Assembly: GCA_002842345.1 (NCBI GenBank)
Contig: PHCU01000023.1
Location: 1 to 36,668 of the forward strand
Direction: 5' to 3'
DNA: 36,668 nt
Origin: Betaproteobacteria bacterium HGW-Betaproteobacteria-12
Lineage (GTDB): Bacteria > Pseudomonadota > Gammaproteobacteria > Burkholderiales > Rhodocyclaceae
The position numbers were made by a program, and so were the translations under genes. Shown here in pieces: positions 15,332-25,152 of this stretch. Position 1 is the stretch's first letter. Every line of letters starts with the position of its first letter. Below the pieces are notes generated by a model. That model was not told where the DNA came from, made no database searches, and saw nothing but the letters and a program-made list of their open reading frames with translations.

Positions 15332-16788
15332 GCTGCGGCCCGGCAGAAGGCGGCGTAATCGACGTAGCCGGGGAAGGCGCCGTGGTCGCCGCAATAGGCG
15401 CAGAGCGGATCGTGGTGTAGCGTGAATTCGCTGAAGCGGCCGGGCAGCGCGTCGTAGCAGAGCAGCCGGCCGACCAGCGGATCGCCGATGCCGAGCAGGA
15501 TCTTCAGTGCTTCGGTGGCCTGGAGCAGGCCGACGATGCCGGGCAGCACGCCGAGCACCCCGGCCTCGGCGCAGGACGGGGCCAGATCGGGCGGCGGCGG
15601 TTCGGGATAGAGGCAGCGGTAGCACGGGCCGCGGCGCCCGGCATAGGCCGGCCAGAAGACGGTGACCTGGCCCTCGAAGCGATAGACCGAGCCGTGGATG
15701 TTGGGAATTTCCAGTTTGACGCAGGCGTCGTTGACCAGATAGCGGGTCGGGAAATTGTCCGAGCCATCGACCACCAGATCGTAGCCGGCGAAGATGTGCT
15801 CGACGTTGGCGCTGCTCAGGCGCTCGGCATAGGTTTCGATATGCACGCCGGGATTCAGCGCCAGCAGGCTGGCGCGCGCCGAATCGACCTTCAGCTGGCC
15901 GATGCGGCCGTGCGTGTGCAGCACCTGGCGCTGCAGATTGCTGCGCTCGACGCGGTCGTCGTCGATGAGGCCGAGCGTGCCGACGCCGGCCGCCGCCAGG
16001 TACAGCGCCGCCGGGCAGCCGAGGCCGCCGGCGCCGACCAGCAGCACCTTGCTGTCGAGCAGCCGGGCCTGGCCGGCCTCGCCGACTTCCGGCATGGCCA
16101 GATGCCGGCGATAGCGCTCGCGCTCCTCGCTACTCAGCTGTTGCGGCACTTCGCAGGGCAGGCCCTCGGCCTGCCAGCGGGCGTAGCCGCCGAGCACCGA
16201 GGCGACCTGGTGATAGCCGAGTTGCTGCAGGGCTTCGGCGGCGAACAGCGAGCGCACGCCGCCGCCGCACAGCGTAATCACCGGCTGCCGGTAATCGGGC
16301 AGCGCCGCCTCGACGTTCAGTTCGAGAAAGCCGCGGTTCAGGCGCAGCGCCCCCGCCGGGCTGCCCTGGGCGACCTCGTCCGGTTCGCGCACGTCGATCA
16401 GCGCGGCACCCGCCGCCTGGCGGGCCAGGGCTTCGGCCGGCGTCACTTCGACGATGCGCCGGCGCAGTTCGGCCAGCCGCCGATCCTTGCCGCCGGCCCC
16501 GCCGGCGACGGCGGGGACGATGGAGAGCACGGCTCCGGGCGTCAGCGGCGTGACCAGACCATGCAGCACGCGGATGTTTTCCGGGCCGAGATAGACATTG
16601 ACGAAGGGCCGCAGGCTGCCGTCCGGCGCCAGCACGCGCTCGAGAATGCCGGGGTGGATGTCGCCGAGAACCATCAGCGCCTCGCCGACGGTCGTCGCCT
16701 CGACGCCGACCTGCGCCGCGCCATCGGTATAGCTGCGCAGCGGCGTCGGGATGCGGATGGTGACCAAGTCGTCCAGTCGTTCAACCAT
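15328..16788 (-). CDS. Fusion of MoaD/CysO-like sulfur carrier, rhodanese and E1-like ThiF/MoeB domains
   Basis: 486 residues in three parts. Residues 1-97 are a ubiquitin-like sulfur carrier ending in the classic IVPAVAGG (G96-G97), followed without a stop by AGGKDRRL. Residues about 105-212 are a rhodanese with active-site loop CGGGVRS (Cys174). Residues about 215-486 are an E1-like adenylyltransferase: GAGGLGCPAALYL at 252 on, DDDRVERSNLQRQ, the reactive-cysteine region SCAEAGVLG (Cys406), and paired CxxC zinc ligands (389/392 and 463/466). It should adenylate and sulfurate a carrier C-terminus, but its own carrier tail is buried in the chain and would need cutting after GG, possibly by the JAMM protein next door. 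It overlaps that gene by 8 bases and cysM by 4. Confidence 0.92.
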   Translation of the reverse strand: MVERLDDLVTIRIPTPLRSYTDGAAQVGVEATTVGEALMVLGDIHPGILERVLAPDGSLRPFVNVYLGPENIRVLHGLVTPLTPGAVLSIVPAVAGGAGGKDRRLAELRRRIVEVTPAEALARQAAGAALIDVREPDEVAQGSPAGALRLNRGFLELNVEAALPDYRQPVITLCGGGVRSLFAAEALQQLGYHQVASVLGGYARWQAEGLPCEVPQQLSSEERERYRRHLAMPEVGEAGQARLLDSKVLLVGAGGLGCPAALYLAAAGVGTLGLIDDDRVERSNLQRQVLHTHGRIGQLKVDSARASLLALNPGVHIETYAERLSSANVEHIFAGYDLVVDGSDNFPTRYLVNDACVKLEIPNIHGSVYRFEGQVTVFWPAYAGRRGPCYRCLYPEPPPPDLAPSCAEAGVLGVLPGIVGLLQATEALKILLGIGDPLVGRLLCYDALPGRFSEFTLHHDPLCAYCGDHGAFPGYVDYAAFCRAAA

Positions 16789-17203
16789 GGCGGACCTCCT
16801 CTTCGTAAAAGTCTTTGCCGGCCAGCCGCCAGGAACGCAGATCGACGACCTGGCCGGCGCTCACCGAGAGGATCACGTAGGACCAGCCGGGCCAGGCCAG
16901 CGCCCGGTCGGTTTCGCTGGGCCGCGCCGGGTGGTCGGGATGGCTGTGCCAGACACCGACCACCGCCATTCCGGCGGCGCTCGCGGCCTGCTCGGCAGCG
17001 ATGTAGTCCAGCGGGTCGACCTCGAAGCGGTCGCCGGCACGTTCGCGGTTCACATTGCGCGCCGGCCGCTGGGCGACGACCCGGCACTGCGCCGCGTCGA
17101 GCACGCCGAGCAGCAGGCCACAGGCTTCCGCCGGATAACCGGCCGCCGCCTGGACCTGAAGTTCGCCACGGACCTCGGGAGGAAGCCGCAGAACGCAAGG
17201 CAT
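16781..17203 (-). CDS. JAMM/MPN+ metallopeptidase (Mec-like)
   Basis: A 140-residue zinc peptidase of the JAB1/MPN family. The full JAMM set is present: E26 (PAEACGLLLG), H86-S-H88 and S96 with D99 (HSHPDHPARPSETD). Bacterial members (Mec) release cysteine from the C-terminus of a CysO-type carrier. Its place first in an operon with a carrier/E1 fusion and CysM fits that job well, and it may also cut the fused carrier after Gly97. Its last 8 bases overlap the fusion gene's start. A GAGG site lies upstream of the ATG at 17203. Confidence 0.92.
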   Translation of the reverse strand: MPCVLRLPPEVRGELQVQAAAGYPAEACGLLLGVLDAAQCRVVAQRPARNVNRERAGDRFEVDPLDYIAAEQAASAAGMAVVGVWHSHPDHPARPSETDRALAWPGWSYVILSVSAGQVVDLRSWRLAGKDFYEEEVRHG

Positions 17204-17259
17204 CGCGCCACCCTCGTCGTCACTCGACTCCCATTGGACCGCGCCACCGGGCGACTGGT

Positions 17260-17278
17260 TCGCCGGCGGCGCCGGCGA
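17260..17278. repeat. Perfect GC-rich hairpin between chrA and the JAMM gene
   Basis: TCGCCGGC-ggc-GCCGGCGA gives an 8-bp stem. It lies about 30 bases past the chrA stop and 57 bases before the JAMM start. No T run follows, so whether it stops transcription is unclear. Confidence 0.4.
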
Positions 17279-17306
17279 CCCGGCGCGTCAGCCGCGCCAC
17301 TTCCCG

Positions 17307-18677
17307 TCAGGCGAAGGGTTTGACGAGGTAGGTGTAGGCGAGGCCGATGGCGGCGCAGGCGGCGATGACCTTCATGATGTCCTGCTTGTACTTCCACAGG
17401 GCGATGAAGGCGGCCGCCGAGATCAGGGCGTAGAACCATTCGACGCCGCCGGAGAACGGCGCGGCCTCGGTGGCGCGCGGGAGAATCACGTGCCAGCCGA
17501 AAAAGACGGCGAGGTTGAGAATCACGCCGACCACGGCGGCGGTGATGCCGGTCAGCGGCGCCGTGAACTTGAGGTCGCCGTGGGTGGCCTCGACCAGCGG
17601 CGCGCCGGCCAGGATGAAGACGAAGCTGGGCAGGAAGGTGAAGAAGGTGGCCACCGCCGCCCCCACGCACCCGGCCAGCAGCAAGGCGTCGGGGCCGAAG
17701 ATCTGCTTGCTCCAGGCGCCGACGAAGCCGACGAAGGACACCACCATGATCAGCGGCCCCGGCGTGGTCTCGCCCAGCGCCAGGCCGTCGATCATCTGGG
17801 TGCCGGTGAGCCAGCCGTAGGTTTCGACGCCGCCCTGGTACACGTAGGGCAGCACGGCGTAGGCGCCGCCGAAGGTGACCAGCGCCGCCTTGGTGAAGAA
17901 TTCGCCCATGTCCTTGAGCACCGGGTGGCCGAGTAGCAGCATGACCGCGCCCCAGAGGGCCAGGGCAGCGCCGACGAGGAGCGCGAGATAGACCGGCCGG
18001 AATTTCGCGTGCGCCGGCGGCGGCGTGTCATCGTCGATCAGGGCCGGGCCGTAGGCCTTGCTGGCAGCGCCGTGGCCGCCGCCCACCATGAACTTGTCCG
18101 GCCAGACTTTGCCGCCGATGAAACCGAGCACGCCGGCCGCCAGCACGATGTAGGGGAACGGGATGTTCAGGGCGAAGATGGCGATGAAGGATGCTGCCGC
18201 CAGGACCCACAGCACCTTGTTCTTCAGCGCCCGCGAACCGATGCGCCAGGCGGCGAAGACGACGATGGCCACCACCGCCGGCTTAATGCCGTTGAAGATG
18301 CCCTGGACCAAAGTGAGGTCGCCGAAGGCCAGGTAGACATAGGTCAGTGCCGCCAGGATGAACAGCGAGGGCAGCACGAACAAGGTGCCGGCGACGATGC
18401 CGCCCCGCGTGCGGTGCAGCAGCCAGCCGATGTAGATGGCGAGCTGCTGGGCCTCCGGGCCGGGCAGCACCATGCAGTAGTTCAGCGCATGCAGGAACCG
18501 GCGCTCGGAGATCCAGCGGCGCTTCTCCACCAGCTCCTGGTGCATCACGGCGATCTGCCCGGCCGGGCCGCCGAAGCTGATGAAGCCGAGCTTCAGCCAG
18601 TACAGGAAGGCCTCCCGGAACGACGGATGGGCGGGCCGGGCCGGCGGCGAGGTGGTGGCCACGGCGGCATCATTCAT
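17307..18677 (-). CDS. chrA: ChrA-family chromate transporter (two-domain)
   Basis: A 456-residue inner-membrane protein with about ten or more hydrophobic segments and the two repeated CHR domains: first GFISFGGPAGQIAVM and LPGPEAQQLAIYIGW, second AALVTFGGAYAVLPYV and LALGETTPGPLIMVVSFVGF. The family exports chromate, a sulfate analogue. The start at 18677 is set by AGGAG 7 bases upstream; the ATG two codons earlier sits too close to that site. No chrB regulator is present. It stands between the cysteine-making operon and the suf operon, all on the minus strand, so a link to sulfur or Fe-S protection is tempting but inferred. Confidence 0.93.
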   Translation of the reverse strand: MNDAAVATTSPPARPAHPSFREAFLYWLKLGFISFGGPAGQIAVMHQELVEKRRWISERRFLHALNYCMVLPGPEAQQLAIYIGWLLHRTRGGIVAGTLFVLPSLFILAALTYVYLAFGDLTLVQGIFNGIKPAVVAIVVFAAWRIGSRALKNKVLWVLAAASFIAIFALNIPFPYIVLAAGVLGFIGGKVWPDKFMVGGGHGAASKAYGPALIDDDTPPPAHAKFRPVYLALLVGAALALWGAVMLLLGHPVLKDMGEFFTKAALVTFGGAYAVLPYVYQGGVETYGWLTGTQMIDGLALGETTPGPLIMVVSFVGFVGAWSKQIFGPDALLLAGCVGAAVATFFTFLPSFVFILAGAPLVEATHGDLKFTAPLTGITAAVVGVILNLAVFFGWHVILPRATEAAPFSGGVEWFYALISAAAFIALWKYKQDIMKVIAACAAIGLAYTYLVKPFA

Positions 18678-18817
18678 CGGCATTCTCCTGTCGGTAGTTG
18701 GACCTGCGCTCATAACAAATGTAATTTCGCGTGGCCGGCCGCAGCGGGCTGGCGACAGCTTACAGTCAACGCGCCAAGGGCCGATCACGCGACAGCAGCG
18801 ACGGGGATTACAGGGCT

Positions 18818-19138
18818 TCAGTCGAAACGGTCGTCGCGAACCTGCACCCGGCCCGCCTCGACGCGTACCGGAAACACCGCAATCGGCTCATAAGCCGGCG
18901 GCGACAGGGCTTCGCCGGTGACCAGCGAAAAGCGCGCCTCATGGCGCGGGCAGGTGATCTCCAGGCCGTACACCGGACCGCCGGAGAGCGTTTCGGCCTC
19001 GTGGCTGCAGACATCCTCGATGGCGTAGTAGCGACCCTCGACATTGAACACGGCGACTGCCACGCCATCCACATCCAGGCGCTGGCAGCCGCCGGGCGGC
19101 AATTCGGCGACGGCGGCGACATCGGTCCACGCGCTCAT
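18818..19138 (-). CDS. Rieske-type [2Fe-2S] ferredoxin, last gene of the suf operon
   Basis: A 106-residue soluble Rieske protein. Cluster ligands are C44-S-H46 and C63-P-R-H66, within EDVCSHEAE and ITCPRHEARF. Length and layout match small bacterial Rieske ferredoxins that serve as electron carriers (NirD/BphF-like fold). AAGGAGG lies 7 bases before the ATG, 12 bases after the sufT stop, so it is probably the distal suf gene. Its role may be electron supply for cluster assembly or simply as a client; this is inference. Confidence 0.9.
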   Translation of the reverse strand: MSAWTDVAAVAELPPGGCQRLDVDGVAVAVFNVEGRYYAIEDVCSHEAETLSGGPVYGLEITCPRHEARFSLVTGEALSPPAYEPIAVFPVRVEAGRVQVRDDRFD

Positions 19139-19150
19139 CTCAGACCTCCT

Positions 19151-19519
19151 TCACAGCAGCCCCAGTTCCAGGCGCGCCGCTTCGCTCATCATTTTCTTGT
19201 TCCAGCGCGGTTCCCAGACCAGTTCGACGTCCACCTCCTCGACGCCGGGCACCTCGCGGATGGTGTCGGCCACTGTCGTCGGGAACGTCTGGGCCACCGG
19301 GCAACCCGGCGCGGTCAGGGTCATCCGGATATGCACCCGGCCGCTGTCCGGATTCACCTGCAGCCCGTAGATCAGGCCCAGATCGTAGATATTGACCGGC
19401 AGCTCCGGGTCGAAAATGCTGCGCAGCACGAAGATCACGTCCTCTTCCAGTTCGCTCTTCGGCGGCAGGCGCTCGGCTTCGGCCCGTTCGGCCTTGGACA
19501 GCCATTGGCGGAATCCCAT
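19151..19519 (-). CDS. sufT: SufT-like MIP18/DUF59 Fe-S assembly factor
   Basis: A 122-residue protein with the DUF59 hallmark DPELPVNIYDLGLIYGLQV (about 38-56) and the conserved Cys in LTAPGCPVAQTFP, plus EPRWNKKMMSEAARLELGL at the end, as in SufT proteins. SufT aids Fe-S protein maturation under high demand. Start MGFRQW at 19519 has GGAG upstream; the sufU stop is only 5 bases before it. The position between sufU and the Rieske gene supports membership of the suf operon. Confidence 0.9.
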   Translation of the reverse strand: MGFRQWLSKAERAEAERLPPKSELEEDVIFVLRSIFDPELPVNIYDLGLIYGLQVNPDSGRVHIRMTLTAPGCPVAQTFPTTVADTIREVPGVEEVDVELVWEPRWNKKMMSEAARLELGLL

Positions 19520-19524
19520 GTTCG

Positions 19525-19971
19525 CTACTCCGTTTTCACCGGCCCGCCGGCGCCATGCAGCGCCGCCTGCAGCGTGTGCCAGGCCAGCGTCGCGCACTTG
19601 ATCCGGGTCGGAAACTCGCGCACGCCGGCCAGCACTTCGAGCTTGCCCAGTCCGGCCGGCGGCACCGGGTCGGGGCCGGTCAGCATGCTATGGAAGGCGG
19701 CGAACAGCGCATCCGCCTCATCCACCCGCCGCCCCGGCAGGGCTTCGGTCATCAGCGAGGCGGAGGCCGTGGAGATGGCGCAGCCGGCGCCTTCGAAACG
19801 GGCCGCGGCGATCACCCCGTCGACCACCTGCAGGTGCAACGTCAGCCGGTCGCCGCACAGCGGGTTGAAGCCCTCGGCGTGGTGGCTGGCCGTCGGCAGC
19901 GGGCCGAAATTGCGCGGCCGCCGGCCGTGGTCGACGATCACCTCCTGATAGAGGTCGCGCAGGTCGCTCAT
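19525..19971 (-). CDS. sufU: SufU-type sulfur-transfer/scaffold protein
   Basis: A 148-residue IscU-fold protein. Ligands C39 with D41 (NPLCGDRLTL), C64 (GAGCAISTAS) and C126 (RIKCATLAW) match the zinc site of SufU, as does the insertion of about 20 residues between the second and third Cys; the IscU chaperone motif LPPVK is lacking. In Gram-positive bacteria SufU takes persulfide from SufS. Its use here instead of SufE is less usual for a proteobacterium. The ATG at 19971 overlaps the sufS stop as ATGA. Confidence 0.92.
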   Translation of the reverse strand: MSDLRDLYQEVIVDHGRRPRNFGPLPTASHHAEGFNPLCGDRLTLHLQVVDGVIAAARFEGAGCAISTASASLMTEALPGRRVDEADALFAAFHSMLTGPDPVPPAGLGKLEVLAGVREFPTRIKCATLAWHTLQAALHGAGGPVKTE

Positions 19972-21218
19972 GCGAACACCTCCTGCACCCGCGCCAGGCC
20001 AGCGAACAGCGCATCGACCTCGTGCCGCGTGTTGTACAGCGCGAAGGAGGCGCGCACCGTGGCCGGCACGGCGAAATGCTCCATCACCGGCATGGCGCAA
20101 TGATGCCCGGTACGCACCGCCACCCCCTGGGCATCGAGAATGGTGCCAATGTCGTGCGGATGGACGCCGGCCAGCGTGAAGGAGAGGATCGCCCCTTTCT
20201 CGGCGGCGCTGCCGATCAGCGTCAGGCCGGGAAAATCGTGCGCCCGCGCCGTGGCGTAGGCGAGCAGCTCGGCCTCGTGGGCGGCGATGGCCTCCAGCCC
20301 GACGCCGCGCACATAGTCAATGGCGGCGCCCAGGCCGATGCCGCCAGCGATGTTGGGCGTGCCGGCCTCGAACTTGTAGGGCAGATCGTTCCAGCTCGAG
20401 CCGGCGAAGCGCACTTCGCGGATCATGTCGCCGCCGCCCTGCCACGGCGGCATCGCGTCGAGCAGCGCGCGCCGGCCGTAGAGCACGCCGATGCCGGTCG
20501 GGCCGTACAGCTTGTGCCCGGAAAAGGCGTAGAAATCGCAGTCGAGGTCGGCCACGTCGACCGGCAGATGGGCCACCGCCTGCGCCCCGTCCACCAGGAC
20601 CACGGCGCCGACCCGGTGGGCCATGGCGACCAGGGCCTTGACCGGGTTGATGCTGCCCAACGCGTTCGACATGTGGCTCAGCGCCACCAGCCGGGTGCGC
20701 GGCCCGAGCAGGTCGGCGAACTGGTCGACGATCAGCTGCCCGGCGGCATCGAACGGCGCCACGCGCAGCACGGCGCCGCTGCGCTGACAGAGCAGCTGCC
20801 AGGGCACAATGTTGGAGTGGTGCTCCATCTCGGTGATCAGGATCTCGTCGCCGGCCTGCAGGCGCTGGCCGTAGCTGGCGGCGACCAGATTGATGGCTTC
20901 GGTGGTGCCGCGGGTAAAGACGATTTCCTCGGGCGCGGCGGCGTTGATGAAGGCACGTACGCGCTCACGCGCCGCTTCGAAAGCCGCCGTCGCCTCCTGG
21001 CTCAGGTAATGCACGCCGCGGTGGATGTTGGCGTTGAGATGGGCGTAGTAATGGCGTTCGGCCTCGATCACCGACCACGGCTTCTGGCTGGTGGCGGCAT
21101 TGTCGAGATAGACCAGCGGGTGGCCGTGCACTTCGCGGTGCAGGATGGGGAAATCCTGGCGCCGGCGGATCACGTCGAGGGCCGGCTCTTCCTTCAGTTC
21201 ACCGGGATGAATGCGCAT
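19968..21218 (-). CDS. sufS: SufS class II cysteine desulfurase
   Basis: A 416-residue PLP enzyme that takes sulfur from L-cysteine to give alanine and a persulfide for Fe-S clusters. PLP lysine K236 lies in FSGHKLYGPTG, and the catalytic C374 in RTGHHCAMPVM, the class II (SufS/CsdA) form. Other family marks are YLDNAATSQKP, HRGVHYLSQEAT and EMEHHSNIVPWQ. It starts 9 bases after sufD and overlaps sufU by 4. Cysteine made by the cysM operon 4.6 kb away would be its substrate. Confidence 0.95.
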   Translation of the reverse strand: MRIHPGELKEEPALDVIRRRQDFPILHREVHGHPLVYLDNAATSQKPWSVIEAERHYYAHLNANIHRGVHYLSQEATAAFEAARERVRAFINAAAPEEIVFTRGTTEAINLVAASYGQRLQAGDEILITEMEHHSNIVPWQLLCQRSGAVLRVAPFDAAGQLIVDQFADLLGPRTRLVALSHMSNALGSINPVKALVAMAHRVGAVVLVDGAQAVAHLPVDVADLDCDFYAFSGHKLYGPTGIGVLYGRRALLDAMPPWQGGGDMIREVRFAGSSWNDLPYKFEAGTPNIAGGIGLGAAIDYVRGVGLEAIAAHEAELLAYATARAHDFPGLTLIGSAAEKGAILSFTLAGVHPHDIGTILDAQGVAVRTGHHCAMPVMEHFAVPATVRASFALYNTRHEVDALFAGLARVQEVFA

Positions 21219-21227
21219 GCCGCCCCC

Positions 21228-22541
21228 TCACGCCCGCGGCAGCCGGTCCTGCAGCACCGCATCGAGGCGTTCCTGCACGGCAAAGGGGCCGACGCGGCCG
21301 ACGACCTCCATGGCGAAGGCCCGGGTCAGCATGAGCCGCGCCGTCGCCTCGGCCAGGCCACGGGCGCGCAGGTAGAAGACCTGGTCCTCGTCGAGCTGGC
21401 CGACCGTGGCGCCGTGGCTGCACTGCACGTCGTCGGCCCAGATTTCCAGCTGCGGCTTGCTGTCGATCTCGGCCTGTTCCGACAGCAGCAGGTTGTGGTT
21501 GGTCTGCCGGGCATCGCTGCCCTGGGCGTCGGGATGGACCACGATGCGGCCGCTGAAGACGGCGCGCGCCGCCCCGGCGAGCACGCCCTTGTACAGTTCG
21601 CGGCTGGTGCAGCCAGGCTGGCGGTGATCGATGCGGGTGTGGTGATCGACATGCTGACGGCCGTCGGTGACGTAGAGACCGTCGAGCGTGCATGCCGCGC
21701 CCTCGCCCTGCAGCGCCACCGCGATGCCGGTTCGCGCCAGCCGGCCGCCGAAGGCGTAGGCGCCGGAAACGAAATGGCTGCCGGCAGCCTGCGCCACGTT
21801 GACCGTGGCGATATGGAAGGCGCGCGCATTCTCCTGCTGCAGCTTGTGGTGTTCGAGGCTGGCCCCGGCGGCGAGCACCAAGTCGCTGACGACATTGGTG
21901 AAATAGCTGTCCGCGGTCAGCGCCACGTGCTGTTCGACAATGACCGCGGCGCTGCCCTCGCCGGCCAGCACCAGATTGCGCGGCTGCACCGCGGACGCCG
22001 CGGTACGGGCGACGAACAGCCACTGGATCGGCGCCTTGACGGTGGCGCCCGGCGGCAGCCGGAGATAGGCACCGTCGGCCATGAAGGCCAGGTTGAGGTC
22101 GGCGAAAGCCGAGGGCGGCGGGTAGCAGACCAGATGCTCTTCGAGTTCCGGCGCCCCGGCCTCGATCTGCGCCGCCAGACTGCCGAGCACGACGCCGGCC
22201 GGCAGCCGGCCGGGGCGGCACAACTCCGGCGCCAGGCGGCCATCGACGAAGACCAGCAGATGGCTGTCGGGCAGCGTCTGGGCGGCGACCAGCGCCGCCA
22301 GGGCGGGCTCGGCGGCGGCGGGCGGGATGTTGACGGCGAAATGGCCGTTCTCGATGCCGGAGACCGAGGTGTATTTCCAGTCCTCGTCGCGCTGGCTCGG
22401 GAAGCCCTGCTGGGCGAAGCGCCCGATCGCCTCGGCACGCGCCTCGGCCAGCCAGTCGACATGCTGCCCGGGCAAGGCGTGGCCGAACTGCTCGAAGGCG
22501 GCGAGGTAGTCGACGGCGCCGGCAACCTGGCGGGCGTTCAT
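21228..22541 (-). CDS. sufD: SufD, Fe-S assembly scaffold subunit
   Basis: 437 residues, normal for SufD. Marks include SQRDEDWKYTSVSGI near the start and the C-terminal beta-helix/helical part (SDARQTNHNLLLSEQAEIDSKPQLEIWADDVQCSHGATVGQLDEDQVFYL-type region, residues about 335-400), then ARLMLTRAFAMEVV. SufD pairs with SufB and SufC in the SufBC2D scaffold; the HGAT region carries the conserved His. The ATG shares one base with the sufC stop (TGATG), so the two are translationally coupled. Confidence 0.95.
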   Translation of the reverse strand: MNARQVAGAVDYLAAFEQFGHALPGQHVDWLAEARAEAIGRFAQQGFPSQRDEDWKYTSVSGIENGHFAVNIPPAAAEPALAALVAAQTLPDSHLLVFVDGRLAPELCRPGRLPAGVVLGSLAAQIEAGAPELEEHLVCYPPPSAFADLNLAFMADGAYLRLPPGATVKAPIQWLFVARTAASAVQPRNLVLAGEGSAAVIVEQHVALTADSYFTNVVSDLVLAAGASLEHHKLQQENARAFHIATVNVAQAAGSHFVSGAYAFGGRLARTGIAVALQGEGAACTLDGLYVTDGRQHVDHHTRIDHRQPGCTSRELYKGVLAGAARAVFSGRIVVHPDAQGSDARQTNHNLLLSEQAEIDSKPQLEIWADDVQCSHGATVGQLDEDQVFYLRARGLAEATARLMLTRAFAMEVVGRVGPFAVQERLDAVLQDRLPRA

Positions 22542-23287
22542 CAGGCCGCCTCCGGCAGCGGGCCGTAGCCGGTGCGTTCCAGTTCGACGGCCAACTCGCG
22601 GCCGCCGGAGCGGACGATGCGGCCGTCGTTCAAGACATGGACGCGGTCCGGCACGACATGTTGGAGCAGGCGCTGGTAATGGGTGACCAGCACGATGGCG
22701 CGGGCCGGGCTGCGCAGCGCGTTGATGCCGGCGGCGACGACTTTCAGCGCATCGATGTCGAGGCCGGAATCGCTTTCGTCGAGCAGCGCCAGCGTCGGTT
22801 CGAGCAGCGCCAATTGCAAAATCTCGTTGCGCTTCTTCTCGCCACCCGAGAAGCCGGCATTGACCGGCCGGTAGAGCAGGCTCTCGTCCATCGCCATGGC
22901 CTTCAGCGTGGCGCGCACCAGGACCAGGAAGTCGATGGCATCGAGTTCCGGCTGGCCGCGGTGGTGGCGCAGGGCATTCAACGCCGCCTTGAGGAAATAG
23001 ACGTTGGCGACGCCGGGAATCTCGACCGGATACTGGAAGGCCAGGAAAATGCCCCGGCGCGCCCGCTCCTCGGCCGCCAGGGCAAGCAGATCGGCGCCCT
23101 GGTAGAGCACTTCGCCGGCCGTCACGACATAGCCGTCGCGGCCGGCCAGCACATGGGCCAGCGTGCTCTTGCCGGAACCGTTGGGCCCCATGATGGCATG
23201 CACCTCGCCGGCGCGGACGTTGAGATCAAGGCCCTTGAGGATGGGCTTGCCATCGACGCTGACGTGCAGATTGCGGATCTCGAGCAT
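22541..23287 (-). CDS. sufC: SufC, Fe-S assembly ATPase
   Basis: A 248-residue soluble ABC-type ATPase: Walker A GPNGSGKS (34-41), Q-loop FLAFQYPVEIPGV, signature FSGGEKKRNEI (146-156), Walker B LALLDESDSGLD (167-178) and switch H203. MLEIRN at 23287 is preceded by AAGGAG. It drives conformational change in the SufBC2D scaffold. It starts 11 bases after sufB and runs directly into sufD. Confidence 0.95.
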   Translation of the reverse strand: MLEIRNLHVSVDGKPILKGLDLNVRAGEVHAIMGPNGSGKSTLAHVLAGRDGYVVTAGEVLYQGADLLALAAEERARRGIFLAFQYPVEIPGVANVYFLKAALNALRHHRGQPELDAIDFLVLVRATLKAMAMDESLLYRPVNAGFSGGEKKRNEILQLALLEPTLALLDESDSGLDIDALKVVAAGINALRSPARAIVLVTHYQRLLQHVVPDRVHVLNDGRIVRSGGRELAVELERTGYGPLPEAA

Positions 23288-23298
23288 AGACCTGCTCC

Positions 23299-24747
<1,449 letters not shown>

Positions 24748-24843
24748 CCGTCGCCTCCTTCGCTTTTTGGACCGGCTCCCCCGGTCATCGTTCAAGGGTG
24801 GATCACGGGAAGCGGCCTGGCCTCGACCTGTCTGCTACACTAA

Positions 24844-24853
24844 ACGTTAACGT
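24844..24853. promoter_or_regulatory. Palindrome ACGTTAACGT upstream of the antitoxin gene
   Basis: A perfect 10-base palindrome 19 bases before the antitoxin ATG and 96 bases before sufB on the other strand. Phd/YefM antitoxins bind short palindromes in their own promoters, so this is a fair operator candidate. AAAGG just after it serves as the antitoxin ribosome site. Confidence 0.5.
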
Positions 24854-24872
24854 ATTTGTTAAAGGCCCAACC

Positions 24873-25148
24873 ATGCCATTCAACGCTCAAGATGTTGTGC
24901 CCATCAGCGAGGCACGTGCCCGACTCACCGAGTTATCCGATGAGGTGGTGGGCGGTGCGGAGAAGCTACTGACCAAAAATGGCGCCGCCTATGTCGCTTT
25001 GGTCGATGCCAAAAAGCTCGACTACTACCATGCCCTCGAGCAGGAGCACGCCAGCCTGGTGCTGCTGACGGAGGCGGAAACCGGCTTGCGTGAAGTGCTG
25101 GCCGGCCATCGTGTCGCGACCGCCGACCTCCTGAAGGCTCTGAGCTGA
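24873..25148 (+). CDS. Phd/YefM-family antitoxin
   Basis: A 91-residue protein. The N-terminal part VVPISEARARLTELSDEVVGGAEKLLTKNGAAYVALVDAKK is the Phd/YefM DNA-binding fold, and the C-terminal tail (about 60-91) is the toxin-binding arm. Start MPFNAQ at 24873 has AAAGG upstream. It neutralises the downstream toxin and probably represses its own promoter through the adjoining palindrome. The toxin gene begins 4 bases after its stop. Confidence 0.85.
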   Translation: MPFNAQDVVPISEARARLTELSDEVVGGAEKLLTKNGAAYVALVDAKKLDYYHALEQEHASLVLLTEAETGLREVLAGHRVATADLLKALS

Positions 25149-25152
25149 AACC

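Noticed and set aside
20022..22568. 848-codon plus-strand open frame
   Set aside because: Shadow of sufS, sufD and sufC in G+C-rich DNA; no domain is recognisable.
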